Shown here: piece after piece, positions 44,001-56,226 of the stretch
Position numbering within the stretch: the first letter of the stretch is position 1
How the letters are laid out: each line of letters starts with the position of its first letter
NCBI GenBank assembly: GCA_021432635.1
Contig: MU270022.1
Coordinates: 1,178,001 to 1,242,000, forward strand
Source of the DNA: Thozetella sp. PMI_491
Taxonomy: Eukaryota > Ascomycota > Sordariomycetes > Chaetosphaeriales > Chaetosphaeriaceae
Reading direction: 5' to 3'
Length of the DNA: 64,000 nt
The notes under the pieces: model-generated
What the model saw: only the letters and a program-made list of their open reading frames with translations
Told to the model about the DNA's origin: nothing
Databases searched by the model: none
Position numbers and translations under genes: made by a program

Positions 44001-46503
44001 CGCTGCGGCGGGCACCACGCCAAAGGTACGAAGCAGCTGGATGAGGCCAATCTGGAGCGCTGTGCACAGCGGCTGGCTCACTTCCGGGTTATGAATCTTG
44101 TCGGCGCTAAGGATAACATCTAGGTTGGTCGGAATTAGCAAAAATTCAATCGACAGTGGTGCCACAATCTTGTTTACCAAATATGGACCACTGGCATCCG
44201 AGGCTCGCCAGGATCTCATCAGACTTGTTAAGGCTCTCTCGGAAGACAGGGTACTGCAGTAACTCCATCCCCATGCCAGCGTACTGCGCTCCTTGGCCGG
44301 TGAAAACAAAAGCGATGGACTTCTTCTCGACCGAGGAACGCACTGGCTTTGTGGTATCTAGAGAAGGTTGGTCTTCGTTCTCGGCGGGATCTTGCTTTGC
44401 GGTTTCAAACGCAGTCGGATCTACGACGGCAAATGTACGCCAGGGCATCATGGACCGACGCGCCGCTAATGTATAAGAAAGCTGGCCGAGCTTTTCTGGA
44501 TTCCCCACGATGCGCTCACGATAGTAGTCCTGGTAAGCGTCGGTGATGCGTTGCGCGCCGGCAGCGTCTGCGGCACTCCATACGAGGAGCTTCGGCCTTG
44601 AAGCACACTGTGTCTGGCAAACTTTCTGCTCGACTGCAGCAAGTTCTTCGGCTTCGGCTTTGCCCGTCCGCAACGTGATGCCATTTGGCGCTGCCGGGAC
44701 GTCCACTCCATGATGATAGCCGACTAAATTACGGCTTCGCAGATAGTGTAACGCGTCGTCCAGGATGACGTGTGCGTTAGTGCCACCAAAGCCAAACGAA
44801 TTGACGGAGGCTCGGCGAGGGCCTAGTGATGGCCACGGAATTGATTTCGTTGGAACCTTCCATTCTTGTCAGATGGCTCACAGGGAATAGGAGACGGTAT
44901 TGGAAATTTCTAGCAGTCCCATCCGGAAACATACCTCAAGATTGAAGAACTCGGCGTCGATGTCCGGGTTGAGCTTCTCGAATAGTGCATTTGGTGGAAT
45001 TATTCCCTTCTCCAGCACTATAATACACTTTACGATACCGGCTAGCCCGCTGGCCGGTTCTAGATGGCCGATGTTGGCCTTGACGGACCCGCTAGAAAGT
45101 GCGAGTAAGCCGGTATGCAGAGGAGCAGCCATTTGAGGGCGGACGCCACTTACACGTAGAGAGGGTCTTTGGGCGAACGGGAGCTGCGGAACACTCTCCC
45201 AATCGCTTTCATCTCAATAGGATCTCCGATGGCAGTTCCGGTCCCTGCCCAGTGTAAGCCTCGCCCATAGTTTCGTCCTGCAGAAACAGCCCCGGAGATT
45301 GTCACTTGCCATGGGCCTCAAAATACCGTGTCTGGCCGAAGCCAAGCCCCGCCTTGGCGTAAACATGCCGTATAAGGCTCTCTTGTGCCTCGGCGCTGGG
45401 CTGAGTCAGGCCTGGCGTCCGGCCGTCCTGGTTCGCCGCCGTGGCGCGCACGACGGCCCGTATCACGTCGCCGTTTCGGAGAGCGTCGCTGAGGGGCTTG
45501 ACGACGAGGGCCACTACGCCCTCGCCACGGGCAAAGCCGTTACCTCGGGCGTCGAAGCTGAAGCAGCGGCTGTCTGGCGACAGGAAGCCCATGTTCGCCA
45601 GCAGAGTCGTGAGCTCAGGGCTGAGGAGCAGAGTGGACCCCACAACTAAAGCCTAATTCGGGCATGTCAGCATCTCCATGCATCGAGCTGACCACGGCGT
45701 GCGTGCATCGCGCATGGGAAGAGAAGGAATGGGAGCACAGACCGCTGAAGAGTCCCCGCACCTCATTGACTGGCAGGCCATGTCTAACGCTACCAAACCA
45801 CTGGAACAGGCCGTATCAACATGGACGCTCGGCCCACGGAGGTTGAAGTACCAGCTGATGCGGTTCGCCACGATGGAGCAGGCGGTGCCGATGCCAGTGT
45901 ACCGCGGCGCCGAATCAGGATCTTTTGCAAGAATACGAGCATAGTCATCGGAGAACGATGACGCATAGACTGCGGTGCGGCTACCGCGGACGCTCTCGAC
46001 GGGAATACCAGCTAGGAAGACAATAATTATTAGACCGAAAGAGCTGCCGAATGCCCGCTGTATGGAGAGGCTTACCATTCTCAAGCGCGTGATAGGACGC
46101 CTCCAATGCCCAGCGCTGCTGAGGGTCCATGGCCGCAGCTTCTTGCGGCGAGATAGAGAAGAAGGGTGCGTCAAAGACGGCCGGGTCCTCCTTGACAAAG
46201 TGGGCTCCACGTCCATGAAGCTGAAGAGGGTTAGCAACTAGGTCATGCCTGCGGCTGCGTCAAAAGTGGCTCTGTGCTGGAGCTATCTGGGGCAGGGAGG
46301 CGGACCGTGTTCGGCTTCTTAGAGCCGCCATCGTAAAAGCAATCCACATTGGCCCGGTTCTCAGGCCATTCTGTCATGAGGTTCTTCCGGGCCTCGAGGA
46401 CCTCCCAGAAACTAGTCTCGTTGACGGCCTCCTGTGGCATCTTAAAAGCCATGCCGACGATGGCGAACGGCTCTATGCCGTCGGCCTGCCCTGTTGTATT
46501 CAT
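38099..46503 (-). CDS. Highly reducing polyketide synthase, KS-AT-DH-MT-ER-KR-ACP
   Basis: Iterative type I PKS, about 2600 aa, at least nine introns. KS (about 46490-44740): [15 protein letters not shown], active site DTACSSG near 45810, [12 protein letters not shown] and [12 protein letters not shown] (44350-43150): [12 protein letters not shown] and active Ser GHSSGE near 43985. DH (43030-42000): [11 protein letters not shown] (HxxxGxxxxP), with the second acid in LDAILH. MT (41700-41000): [16 protein letters not shown] (40360-39400): FECAGTV and [13 protein letters not shown] (39330-38600): GGMGGLGR, with Ser/Tyr in [24 protein letters not shown] at the end: [14 protein letters not shown]. 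All catalytic residues seen are intact, so a fully reduced, C-methylated chain is possible. No TE, R or other release domain follows the ACP. The intron inside EAHG|TG (45245-45309) has a GC donor. It shares a 1.4-kb promoter with a LovG-like hydrolase. Confidence 0.93.
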
Positions 46504-47948
46504 GCTTGCCACTCCTGAGGGTAAGCCGCGGCGCACTTGGGACAGTGGCGAGGGTCAAACGAGGGAGCAAGCAGAGCAGTAATGTGAGGGGTGGAAGCTA
46601 AGAGAGGGATGAGCTTGCACCTACGGGGACAAGACTTCGAGATGCAGCCATACTGGTTCTAGGAATAACTACTTATCCAAAACCGGCCTACGCGAATCCT
46701 CCAGCATGGTCATCATCTCCCTCTTCTTTCGCGCTGTACCAAGCCGCCCCAGGCGTCGAACGATCGCAATGGTGCCTATCGGGGAAGGTACCCCAAGGCT
46801 GACTGGGGGCTGCTGATGCTAGCTCCTCCCATTTTCTCCGGGGCACCTTCGCCGAACAAGGGGCTATGCCGGACCTGAACGCCACAGTGTAACCGAATCA
46901 GAGGCATCAAGCTGCACATACGAGCTAGGGAAACGTAATTGCTAGGAATCGGTCCTGGATCTACAACCGTAGCACCAAGGCGGCCGAACGAGCGGGACAT
47001 GGGCATGGGTGCGAAAATGTTGGCCTTCGGTCCTCTTCCCCCCTCAGTTGTAGAACGAGCCATGGAACATAAGCTTCTAGGACAATTTAGGGCGGCGAGG
47101 GGCCAATTGGCTATGGCGGACAGAGCACTTGGTCTCCTATCTCGCCCTAGCGCTGCACGCAGCACGGACGGCGTCAGGAGGATCCTATCTCTCGGCACGA
47201 GGTCCTCCCCTGGGCTAGCCTTACGCAACAACCTCTTTGTCGTATCTGGAGGTATGGGCCTTTGGCCATCTCAACATCAACCAGTGGGTGGCCTGGGCGC
47301 AAGATCGCACCAGGGGTCAGGGATAAGGGGGGCATGACTGCTAGGGTGCTAGTGCACCAAGATATTGCCCAAAGCGGCTAATGACCTCAGTGGACTAGGC
47401 CTACATAGGACGCGAACTATACGTTGCAGTAGTGCAAGTTTGTGGACACTGTTCCACGGGCTGATTTTGCTCATCGGCTCAGCTGGCCCTCCTCGACGCA
47501 TCTAGGCTTGTCAGTCTTGTCGAGGCGGCAGGATTCCTTGATGGACATTTGCACGTCCAATCGCCCCACGCAAGTAGTGGCGGCCGTACTAGGAGGAACA
47601 CCGGCCGCGGAGAGGATCCATCCATGCCACACCACCCCCCAGCCTAGGGCTGGGGCAAGGAACAACCGGCATGTAGGATGTCGACGAGCACAGTCCCTTT
47701 TTTGGTCCCGGCTCTTCCACACGTGGTGGAGGGAGAGGGCTGATGAGTCTGCCGGGTGGCGCAAGCGTAGGGACAACCATTCTTATACACCCGGTCGCAT
47801 GCAGCGGCAGCTTTTCTGAATACGATTGCCTGCGTTGGCTTTGCTCCAGCTCATCGCGCCATCCTCGGCCTAGAGCCCTGTGAACTCGACGCATAAACTC
47901 AACGCATGAACGCGCCCACTTCAGATTCGTTAAAAAATCAGAAGCACC
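46504..47948. promoter_or_regulatory. Divergent promoter region of PKS and serine hydrolase, with a repeat relic
   Basis: 1445 bp. It holds one copy of a dispersed repeat (47225-47310). No supported gene; the minus and plus ORFs around 46776-47337 overlap each other and lack motifs. The left end serves the PKS, the right end the hydrolase. Confidence 0.4.
47225..47310 (+). repeat. Dispersed repeat, copy 1
   Basis: About 85 bp similar in the same orientation to 54565-54650. Both contain CTTTGGCCATCT, then (G/C)AGTGGG(T/C)GGCC, and end in an AGATCGC(A/G)CCAGG word. Probably remains of a mobile element. Differences are mostly transitions. Confidence 0.55.
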
Positions 47949-48829
47949 ATGCGGTTTCTTTGCCTTCACGGTAGGGGAACGAACGCAGATGTGAGTAGTT
48001 GTTCCCAGCAAAAACTCCCCTCAGCAATTATGCCCCACCCCAGATTTGATATCTAGAGACTACACTAAGGCCATCCGTAGTTCTTCAAGAGCCAGACAGG
48101 TATGTCCATGTCGATACCTCCCCGGCCATGATGTCTTCCCCTCACTTCCTGACTATCTTTGCAGCCAGGATATGTGACACCCTGGGGCAGGAGCACGAGT
48201 TTGTCTTTATCAATGGCAATGTGCCAGCTAGACCCATGCTAGGTTCGCCTCCCTGCCCCAGACAGCTCCAGTACAGAGCCACTTTTGACGCTGCCGCAGG
48301 CATGACCACAGACACAGAATCTGGAGAAGAGCGACTCGGATTCTGGCCGCTGAAAGGAGGCGACGCAGACCGGTTCCGCTGCATATACCACGACTTGCGC
48401 GGCTTCATCCAGACAAACGGCCCCTTCGCCTGTTTGATGGGGTTCTCTGAAGGCGCTAGCGTTGCGGCCACCATTCTGGTAGAAGACTACCGGCGGCACG
48501 GCGGGTCGCTCGGGATCCGTTGCGGTATTTTCTTTTGCGGCGTCTCGCCGTTACACCTGGACTTGGACTGTGCCGATAAGCTACGGCCACTGGAGGCCGC
48601 CGCCGACGGGGTGTTGCTGCACATCCCCACCGCGCACATCTGGTCCAAGGGCGGCGACTGGCATGCGGGCATGGGGGAGGAGCTCGTAGCGCTTTGTGAT
48701 GATAGCACGCGAGAGGAGGTGGTCCATGGCCTAGGTCATGATATTCCCGGGTCACATTCCGACGAATACTGGCGGGAGACGATCTGGGCCATCGAGCGTA
48801 CCGTAGAGAGAGCAAAGATCGCAGTGTAG
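47949..48829 (+). CDS. Serine hydrolase of FSH1/LovG type (likely polyketide release enzyme), 241 aa
   Basis: Three exons: 47949-47990, 48081-48099 (19 nt) and 48165-48829 (726 nt in total). The first exon encodes MRFLCLHGRGTNAD, the typical FSH1 beginning. The tiny second exon adds FFKSQT. The nucleophile motif is GFSEGASVAATIL, and the His/Asp end is GHDIPGSHSDEYW. FSH1-family members such as LovG act as stand-alone thioesterases that release products from HR-PKSs lacking a release domain. That fits this neighbour, whose PKS ends at the ACP. It shares the divergent promoter with the PKS and converges on the MFS gene 46 bp away. Cytosolic. Confidence 0.88.
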
Positions 48830-48875
48830 AACAGTTATACCTATAGATAGAATGTTTTGAATTGTCAAAGAGCCT

Positions 48876-51039
48876 CTAAGCAACGACGACCTGCTTCTGG
48901 TCCCGTTTCCACATTAGCAGTGCGGCAGGCACCTGAGCTGCACCAATGGCGCAGAGTACGAGCATTTGCTGATTATATCCGCCCGATAGAATGCCGCGGA
49001 TGTCATCCCTCAGCTGTGGCGTCAGGGACGCCTCGCTCTGCGTGGTCAGCTCCGGGACGGGCGTCGTGATGCCCAGCCTCACAAGCTGCGACCCGACATG
49101 GCCGTTGAAGATGGACGTCACGACGGCTAATCCGATTGCTCCGCCCATGGCTCGGAACTGGTTTGCGGCAGCCAGCGCGACAGCTGCGACCTAATCAGCC
49201 CGTCTATCCCTTTTCTTGTTATCGCAAAACCTCGTGTCCAGGCAGGAATCGGCCTGACGGGGCGGGAGAGACATAAGCTTACCACCGTCGCCCTTTTCAG
49301 CTGTGTACGCTACCAGCATAATGAGATTGGAGTAGCTGAAGGAGCAGCCAATGCCAGCTAAGACCTGGTAGCCGTACACTCCAGGCTGTACCTCCACAGA
49401 GGCTTGCAAAGTGCCAAGGAGTGCATATCCGGCCACCTGCAACAGGCCCCCAATACAAATCAGGTACAGCCCCGGCACTTTAAGCTTACTCGCCAGTTTA
49501 CCGCTCAGTATCGTGCCCACCGCGAAGGCGGCGCCGAACGGCACGATGCGGATGCCCGCATCAAAGTTAGACAGGCCATTGATGAGCAAGAATCGCTGTG
49601 GCAGCTGGAAGTTTGTAACGTAAATGGACGCTCCGACAAACACGAAGCCGCTGTGGCATGTGCTGTCAGCAAGATGCTACACAGAGACGCGATGCAAGTG
49701 GGAATTCGGCTGGGAAAAAGAAAACTTGCATAAAGAGCCCCACGGTGGCGCGGTTGGTAAAAAATCTCCAAGGCAAAACCGGCTCGCGGGTCTTGCCTGC
49801 CAGCGTCACGTGCCGCTCCCATATTATCAGGACGACCCAGAGAGCAATGGAGACGACCAGAAGCGTAATGACATATGCTGAGTTCCAGGCGAACCGGGAA
49901 TCTGCCTCCTGGAAACATGCCGTAAACGAGAGCGTGGCCAAGAAGACGAGCGCGGTGCCCGGGATGTCAATCTTGGCCCAGGCGGTATTGAAACCGCCCT
50001 TCCTCCGCCAGTGCTCCGGCCGGTTCTGATAGGGGAATTCGTTCGGGATTCCCACCAACGCGAGCGCCGCCAGGAACACACCAATCGGTATACTGGAGCC
50101 TCGCGCATTAGGAAGGATATGTTGCAGGAGTGCCAAGCCAGGGACACATACTTGAGCAAAAAGATCCATCGCCACGTGGTGTGTTCGCTAATCACGCCCC
50201 CCAATATCGGCCCAAGAATGAGGGCGAGAATGATGGCGACGCCGTTCTGAGTGACGGCGTCTGCATACTTTTCCGGCGGCACGGATTCGATGAGCAGCGC
50301 AGAGCTGAGAGCAAAGCAACCGCCGGCGGCGAGCCCCTGGAAAGCTCGGAGAATTATCCTGGCGGGATCTTGGTCAGCATGCAAGGGCCGAGCCCTGTCT
50401 GGGGAACGGGCAAGGGGAGCACCCACAGCTGGGGTAGGGTCTGGGCAGCGGCGCAACCGGCCGAGAAGATGGTCAAGCCCACGATGGAGCCGACTGTCAC
50501 GAGTTTGCGCCCAAAGAGGTCGCTAAACTTGGCTAAGATGACGATGACGGCTGGTCCGATGTCCTTAGCACGGTGCCGCACCGAAGGCAGCAGATGCCAA
50601 TCTCCACGTGCGCGATAAGAGGAAGGGGAGGAGGCAGCCCTACCGACATAGCCTAGGAGATAGCTGGTGATGACCCAGCTGGCCATCTCAAAGCCGCCGA
50701 TATCATCCGTGATAGCGACCAGCGACGTGGTTGCGATAGTCGTATCGATGGCCGTCAGGAAGAACATGCAGGCAATCCTGGTGCAGTTGGTCAGTGCACT
50801 TCGCCGTTGACACGACACCTGGCCAGAAAGGGGTTGCTGGCACAGGCAAGAGGCGCCACTAACACAACAACGATTGTCCAGTAACGGGCACCATGCACGT
50901 AGTCGATATCGTCGTCCTGTTCTGGACCTTCACGATTGCGCTCGTCCGACGTCTGGCTCAACTCAGCATCCCCGTCTTCTTCTCCGAGCCGAACGGACAT
51001 GCCCTGGGTGGCGCTCGCAGGAGCCTTCTCGGATTCCAT
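48876..51039 (-). CDS. MFS drug/toxin exporter (DHA2-like, 14 TM)
   Basis: Major facilitator protein of the drug:H+ antiporter type. An acidic cytosolic N-terminus (EEDGDAELSQTSDERN) precedes the first helix. Visible are TM1 ending FFLTAIDTTIATTSL, motif A-like KFSDLFGRKLVTVGS, the helix 4 segment QGLAAGGCFALSSALL, motif C-like LALILGPILGGVISEHTTWRW (TM5), several later helices (LVFLATLSFTACFQ, VITLLVVSIALWVV) and a C-terminal domain running GAIGLAVVTSIF to LLMWKRDQKQ. At least six introns. It is probably a cluster exporter for the polyketide. Complete; the start is the first Met of the acidic tail. Confidence 0.9.
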
Positions 51040-52297
51040 AGTAGGCGTTGGTCAAAATAAGCTCGGTTTAGCGCTCTCGCTAGCTAGGGCTAAGGATGAC
51101 CCTCGAGCCGGGAGGAGAGAGAGGAATATGGAAGATGGAAGTTGCAAGAGTGGGATGGAGATAGGTGAACCTGGGTATTTCGCGGTTTGTGCCTGTCTAC
51201 TGCTACTTCTTCCTGTTCCCACTCCTCGTCCCACGCTGCTCATCGTTCCCCGACATAGATGCGAGGGTTTTGGCCCAGCTCAGCCTCTGGCGTCTCCCCC
51301 GTGTAACCGAAGTAGTGCAGCGCGTTTAAAGTTCGCTGTTGGGGCACCCCGCCCTCGTCTATTTCCCTAATCGATATATTTCCGGCGAGGGGGGAGGGAT
51401 AAAATAAAATGGAATAAAACAAGGGTAGAAAAGAAAGAAAGTATTTTTTTTTGCCATTTCCTTTTAGCTCGATACGTAGCCCGTCACCGAGGGGGTAAGA
51501 CACCGGCCGGGAAGTACGGGCTTCCATCAGGATTCGTATTCTACCTAGCGGGTGGGGGGCTTACGCCGGGAGGTGGGCGTAGCGGGTGGCCCCATGCCAC
51601 CCAGAGATCCCGGGGCGGGCTGAACCCTGTCGCTTCTCCAGACCACGGACGCTGTGGACTTTTAAGGATGGGTCGCAATCCCACCTACCAGAGTAGTTCT
51701 ACTACTTCTATACCCTCTCTCACCGGGGTGGTTCCACTGACAAGAAGTGGTTCCTGTCCCCCATCCCGTCCTTCCGACAACCTTTCCTCCCACCCCCAGC
51801 CTCCACAGGCCGCCCCTCCCCCCGGCCTAGCGCCCTGCCTTAATCTTCTGTTTGGGGAAGCCCGCAGCCAAAGCGAGTGTTAGGCGGCTCCTTCTACGCC
51901 AGCCTCCCCTCTGGGACCCCTGTCCGTCGAGTTCTATCCGCGCTAGCCCAGCTGCGGGCTTGGTTGCTGCATCCTGCATCGTAGGGGACACTGCAATGTG
52001 CTGAGATATCGGGCATCGGGCGCCCTGGCAAGAGAAGAAGTAAGCGGGCAGGGCACCATTGAGGTGGCGCCCAGTACTGGGACGAGGTGGTTGCACAACT
52101 CCTCTCCTCGACCGACGGGCCATGTGAAGTTGGACAAAGCGACCAAGAAAGGATTCGACCCGCTGCTGACCCGCACGACGATGCTTGCTGCCGTCTTGGA
52201 TTTGATTTCTTCTCCTTTCCCATCTGCATCCCGCTCGGCGCTTGCACCGGGGCAATTTACTGGAATTTCTTGGATTTTCTAGTGCCACGCCGTAAAC
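51040..52297. promoter_or_regulatory. Divergent promoter of MFS and membrane protein
   Basis: 1258 bp. Contains a poly-T run near 51441-51450 and C-rich tracts around 51760-51830. No supported ORF. Confidence 0.4.
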
Positions 52298-53785
52298 ATG
52301 GGCTATGACGACGCGCCGGCGGCGTTACTGCCCTTTCTCAATGGGCCCTCCTCACCTCCCCCGGAGGGGGTCCAGTCGAACCTGGACAACCCGAGCAACA
52401 ACACACCGGCTTGTCTCGCTTTCGGTGTTGTATGCACCGTCCTCACTACCGCGGCGGTCTTGGTGCGCCTCTACTCGCGCCTCGTCGTGGTAAAGAGGCT
52501 ACGCATTGAAGATTGTACGTATGATTTGGTGTATCGTCGTCGTGTCGTGTCGTTGGGCTCTTCTCCGTCCTTGCTAACCCGGAATGCTCTCTAGATATTG
52601 GGTTCTCCGCATTCGTTCGTAACCCCCCTCCCCTTAAGCACTCCCCGTCCACCACCATACACCGAGCTCACAGGAGAGCAGCTTCCTTTCATCGGCTACT
52701 TATGGACCTACTTCGACTTCGGCGTGAAGCTCGGCTTCTTTGTCCACCAGTGGGACCTGCCTGGCCATGTACTAATCGACCTAGGTCTGGTATGTGCTCA
52801 GCCGAGCTTGCCGTCCACTCTCACCCGCTAACCCTTGCCCCTCATCTAGATCGGCTTCATCGTCGGTATCTCATACTGCATGGTCATGCTTCTGCTCAAG
52901 ACGGCGATTCTAGTCGAGTGGATCCGCATTTTCGTCCCTGGCCGCAAGCGCGATGCCTTCTTCTGGGCCGCCACGGCCCTGATTGTGCTGAACACCATGC
53001 TTTACATATCCGCCATCGTCTCGGACATCTTTGCGTGCAAGCCCATTCCAAAAATGTGGGATATCTGGCTTGACGGTACATGTATCGACCGTAAGCTCCG
53101 CGACATCATTAATGCGGCCTTCAATCTCATTGTGGATGCCTTTATCGTCATCCTACCCCAGAAGATTATATGGAGCGTGATGCTCAGCGGGCGCCGCCGC
53201 CTGCTTGTCTCATTCGTCTTCTCAGTTGGACTACTGTGGGTCTCTTCCCTCTCGTATACATGTACTGGGATGGGTGCTAAACTGTTCTGCTCTTACAGCG
53301 TCGTCGTTCTCGCCGCCGGTCGTCTGTATGCGACAATCACGCTCGACTACCCTAACGACATCACAAAGCCCTACGACACGTCCTACAAGTTCTCCGAGAC
53401 ATCCATGTGGGCCCTCGCCGAGATAACATGCATCTTCCTCGTCTTCGCCGTGCCGTCGCTGCCCAAGCTCATCACCGAGAACGGCATCATGTCGCGGCTC
53501 CTCATGTTCTGGCGTTCCTGGACCAGCGTGGGGTCACCGTCGGCATCTACGGAGGAGCCCAAAGTCCAGGCACCGCAGACCATCGGCAGCGCGCCTAACC
53601 GGCGCTATCCCAATCCCCTAGATGACCTAACTCAGCAGACCCGGGGCGACCAGCACCAGGATCAGGCTGACAGTCTCGACCCCAGCATTGCGAAGTCGAT
53701 CGAAGCCGATCACCGGGACGACGTGGAGTCCAAGACCTCAGCCGACCTCGAGGCCCAGCGCCAGCATCCGTGGATGGACCGGTGA
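52298..53785 (+). CDS. Fungal rhodopsin-domain integral membrane protein
   Basis: Seven-helix membrane protein of the fungal rhodopsin/PTH11-like domain, of unknown ligand. Exons interrupted by short introns (at about 52513-52595, 52792-52850 and 53230-53298). Segments include CLAFGVVCTVLTTAAVLVRLYSR (TM1), GFIVGISYCMVMLLLKTAIL, WIRIFVPG, AATALIVLNTMLYIS, IFACKPIPKMWDIW with the domain's conserved Cys pair (ACKP and GTCID), and ETSMWALAEITCIFLVFAVP. The C-terminus is a long polar tail rich in Gln, Asp and Pro, cytosolic. Such proteins sit in many secondary-metabolite clusters without a proven role. The Ala/Pro-rich N-terminus starts at MGYDDAPAA. Confidence 0.85.
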
Positions 53786-56226
53786 GAATGGATGCGGCTG
53801 ATTGTGACTTCTACGTGGGGGCCGGTCCGCGGGCTGACCCCAAACCGAGCGGCGTTTTGGGGGGGACGGCGCCGCGTGCATTTCGAGAGCCGGAACGCAC
53901 CCCACGCGATTACTATGAACGAGATTCTACGACTAAACAACGGAGGTGGGCCGGCGAGACGCCCTAAGCCCCCCACGCGAATAGACGGGATACATAGGGT
54001 TGGATATACCCCATATCTCTTGGTGATACGGCGGGATGGACGCCTTGGAGAATCACCAGATAGGCCGCGGTCTTTACGCAAACTAGTGGATAAATGCTTC
54101 GCTTCACGGACGCAAATGATACCAATGACCTCCTCAAGACGTTATCTTCCAGGCCAGCTTACATGCGTGATGGGGTAGTCCGTTCAGATAGTCATGATGC
54201 GCTCTGGTTATCTCGTCCTGCCCCGCACCCTACCAGTCTAGGCAGGTTAACCAGGTTATTGGGCGGCTCGTCCTCTATGCACAGGGTTATACCGCGACAT
54301 AATTAAGGCTTGTGACCAGCTGTTCTAGCGGTGTTCGAAGCCATGCACGGAGCAATAATAGAATCCTTCTCCAGGCCTACGGGTCCGGTATGGGACTAGA
54401 TCCAACACGGCCTGCACCCCACCCGACGTCCCCGCAGGCGCCAGGTGCGAAGCCTCGGCGACCCTGGCTACTTGGGTGGGATGGCACAATTGTGCTGGCG
54501 TTTTACTGTAGTAGGCAGCTCGTGTAGCACGAAGTGCCATGTCCTCGACAAAAAGTACCCCCAATTTCCCGATAAATTCTTGTGGTATCTGAAGGTACCT
54601 TTGGCCATCTGGACATCCGCGAGTGGGCGGCCCAGCGCGAGATCGCGCCAGGTAACAGCGTCGTATAATCCCCGGAGCATTCTGCCAACCCCCAAACGAT
54701 TCACCATTCCTTCCTGCAGAGTACCCACCGTCCTGTCCTCGGGTTACATTCGCCTTGCTCGCACAAGGCAGGCGATAGGCATAAGCCCGCACCAGTCTCA
54801 GGGCAACTAGCTGGGCGGCCGGCAGATCCTTAGTCTCACGTCAAGTCCAGCCAGTGATAAGCGGCCGCCCTGGGCGGCCAGGCTGGTGTGCAAAGATTAG
54901 GTCGCACGGTGGCATGAAATCACGCTGAGACGAGTGGGATGCGCCCATAGCCATAACCCCCCGACCACTTGCGTGCAGCGAGAAGGCAAGTGTCATGTCG
55001 ACCTGCCAATCACGGCCCGGTGCGTCGTGGCGTGCCCACCGCTGCATGCCTGGTCGGTGCGCCTGTTCGACGCACATCAGCTAGACACATACCTGGCAAG
55101 CCTGCCTACATACCTGGCCAAGTGCGAGGTCCTGTGCGACGCCATCCGGGGATAGGGACGCGGCACATGCTCTTGATGTCGCAGCATTCTCTACCCCGCT
55201 CTCATTGGGCGAGACCATTGGAGTACAGCAAGCACGTCGCAGTGTGCTGGCGAAGGATTGCGGAGAATGCCGCCCAGTATCTGTATTATACCCAGACACC
55301 AAGCAGTTAGCGAAGCTAGGAATATACACTACGGAGTAGGCAGCCGACACCCTAGTAAGCCATCGCCCTGCACAGAGAGAGCGCCACCTTGGCCACCCAC
55401 GACCCGCTGCAATACTCGCATGTACTTTAGCTAGCCGAGAGGGATTGTATCGATCCCTGGAAGGGAGGGACAAGCAACGTCCACCGCTAGCTTGCCGTGC
55501 CGTCGACCACTGATGTGGCTGGCTCCTCGTGGATGTCATTTGGTCGTTTGGATGCCCTGATTCCTTGACCCCAGACGCCCTTTTCTCTACAGATAAACAT
55601 AGAAGTGGCTACTACATCCCTTCGTATGTCCAGCAGCAGGGCTATCTCGCGTCCTTGCCTGTTCGGGAATCAGGATACCACAGTACATACCTACCTTGCT
55701 TGCTCCCCTGCTTGGCGGGTGAGGCGGGGCGCGAGGATCCACGCCTTGGCCCACGGAGCGGGGCTTGGCGGTCCTCGATGATGTCCAGAAACAGACGTTA
55801 CGGCGTCACAGCATCGTATTGTCCAGACGAGTGCCGGGGTGGCGGTGGTGTCGTGGTGCCACGGTGTGGTGCTGCCGTGGTGCTACAAGGTGGCTGCACG
55901 GAGCAGGCATTAAATCGCGACACAATTGGGTAGCGAGAATGAAGGAACGAGGGGAGCGCCGGAGAGGGGGGGTGAGCGTTATGTGAGCTGCAGCTGGACC
56001 TCGGTGAAAGCTTACTGGGTGCCGCCTTCCTTTAGTCGCAAAAGTGCGGATAAGTGGCTGTCAGAGAGGCGGCGATGCAAGTAAAAGGGTTTGCCGTACA
56101 AGCTGCTGCTCCCGACGCACCCGCCGGCATCAGTTGTTCAATTCCAGTAGGCCCCCATCGCCCTAGCCCCTACGCCTCGATCCCGCCCGGCTAGTCCTGT
56201 ACCCGTCCCTGGGCACAATTGTAGCG
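53786..56226. other. Gene-poor stretch with repeat relics
   Basis: 2.4 kb. No recognisable gene. It holds the second copy of a dispersed repeat (54565-54650). Open frames are compositionally odd and overlap on opposite strands. The last few hundred bases are the P450 promoter. Confidence 0.4.
54565..54650 (+). repeat. Dispersed repeat, copy 2
   Basis: Same-orientation copy of 47225-47310, sharing CTTTGGCCATCT, the AGTGGG(C/T)GGCC word and an AGATCGC(G/A)CCAGG end. Confidence 0.55.
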
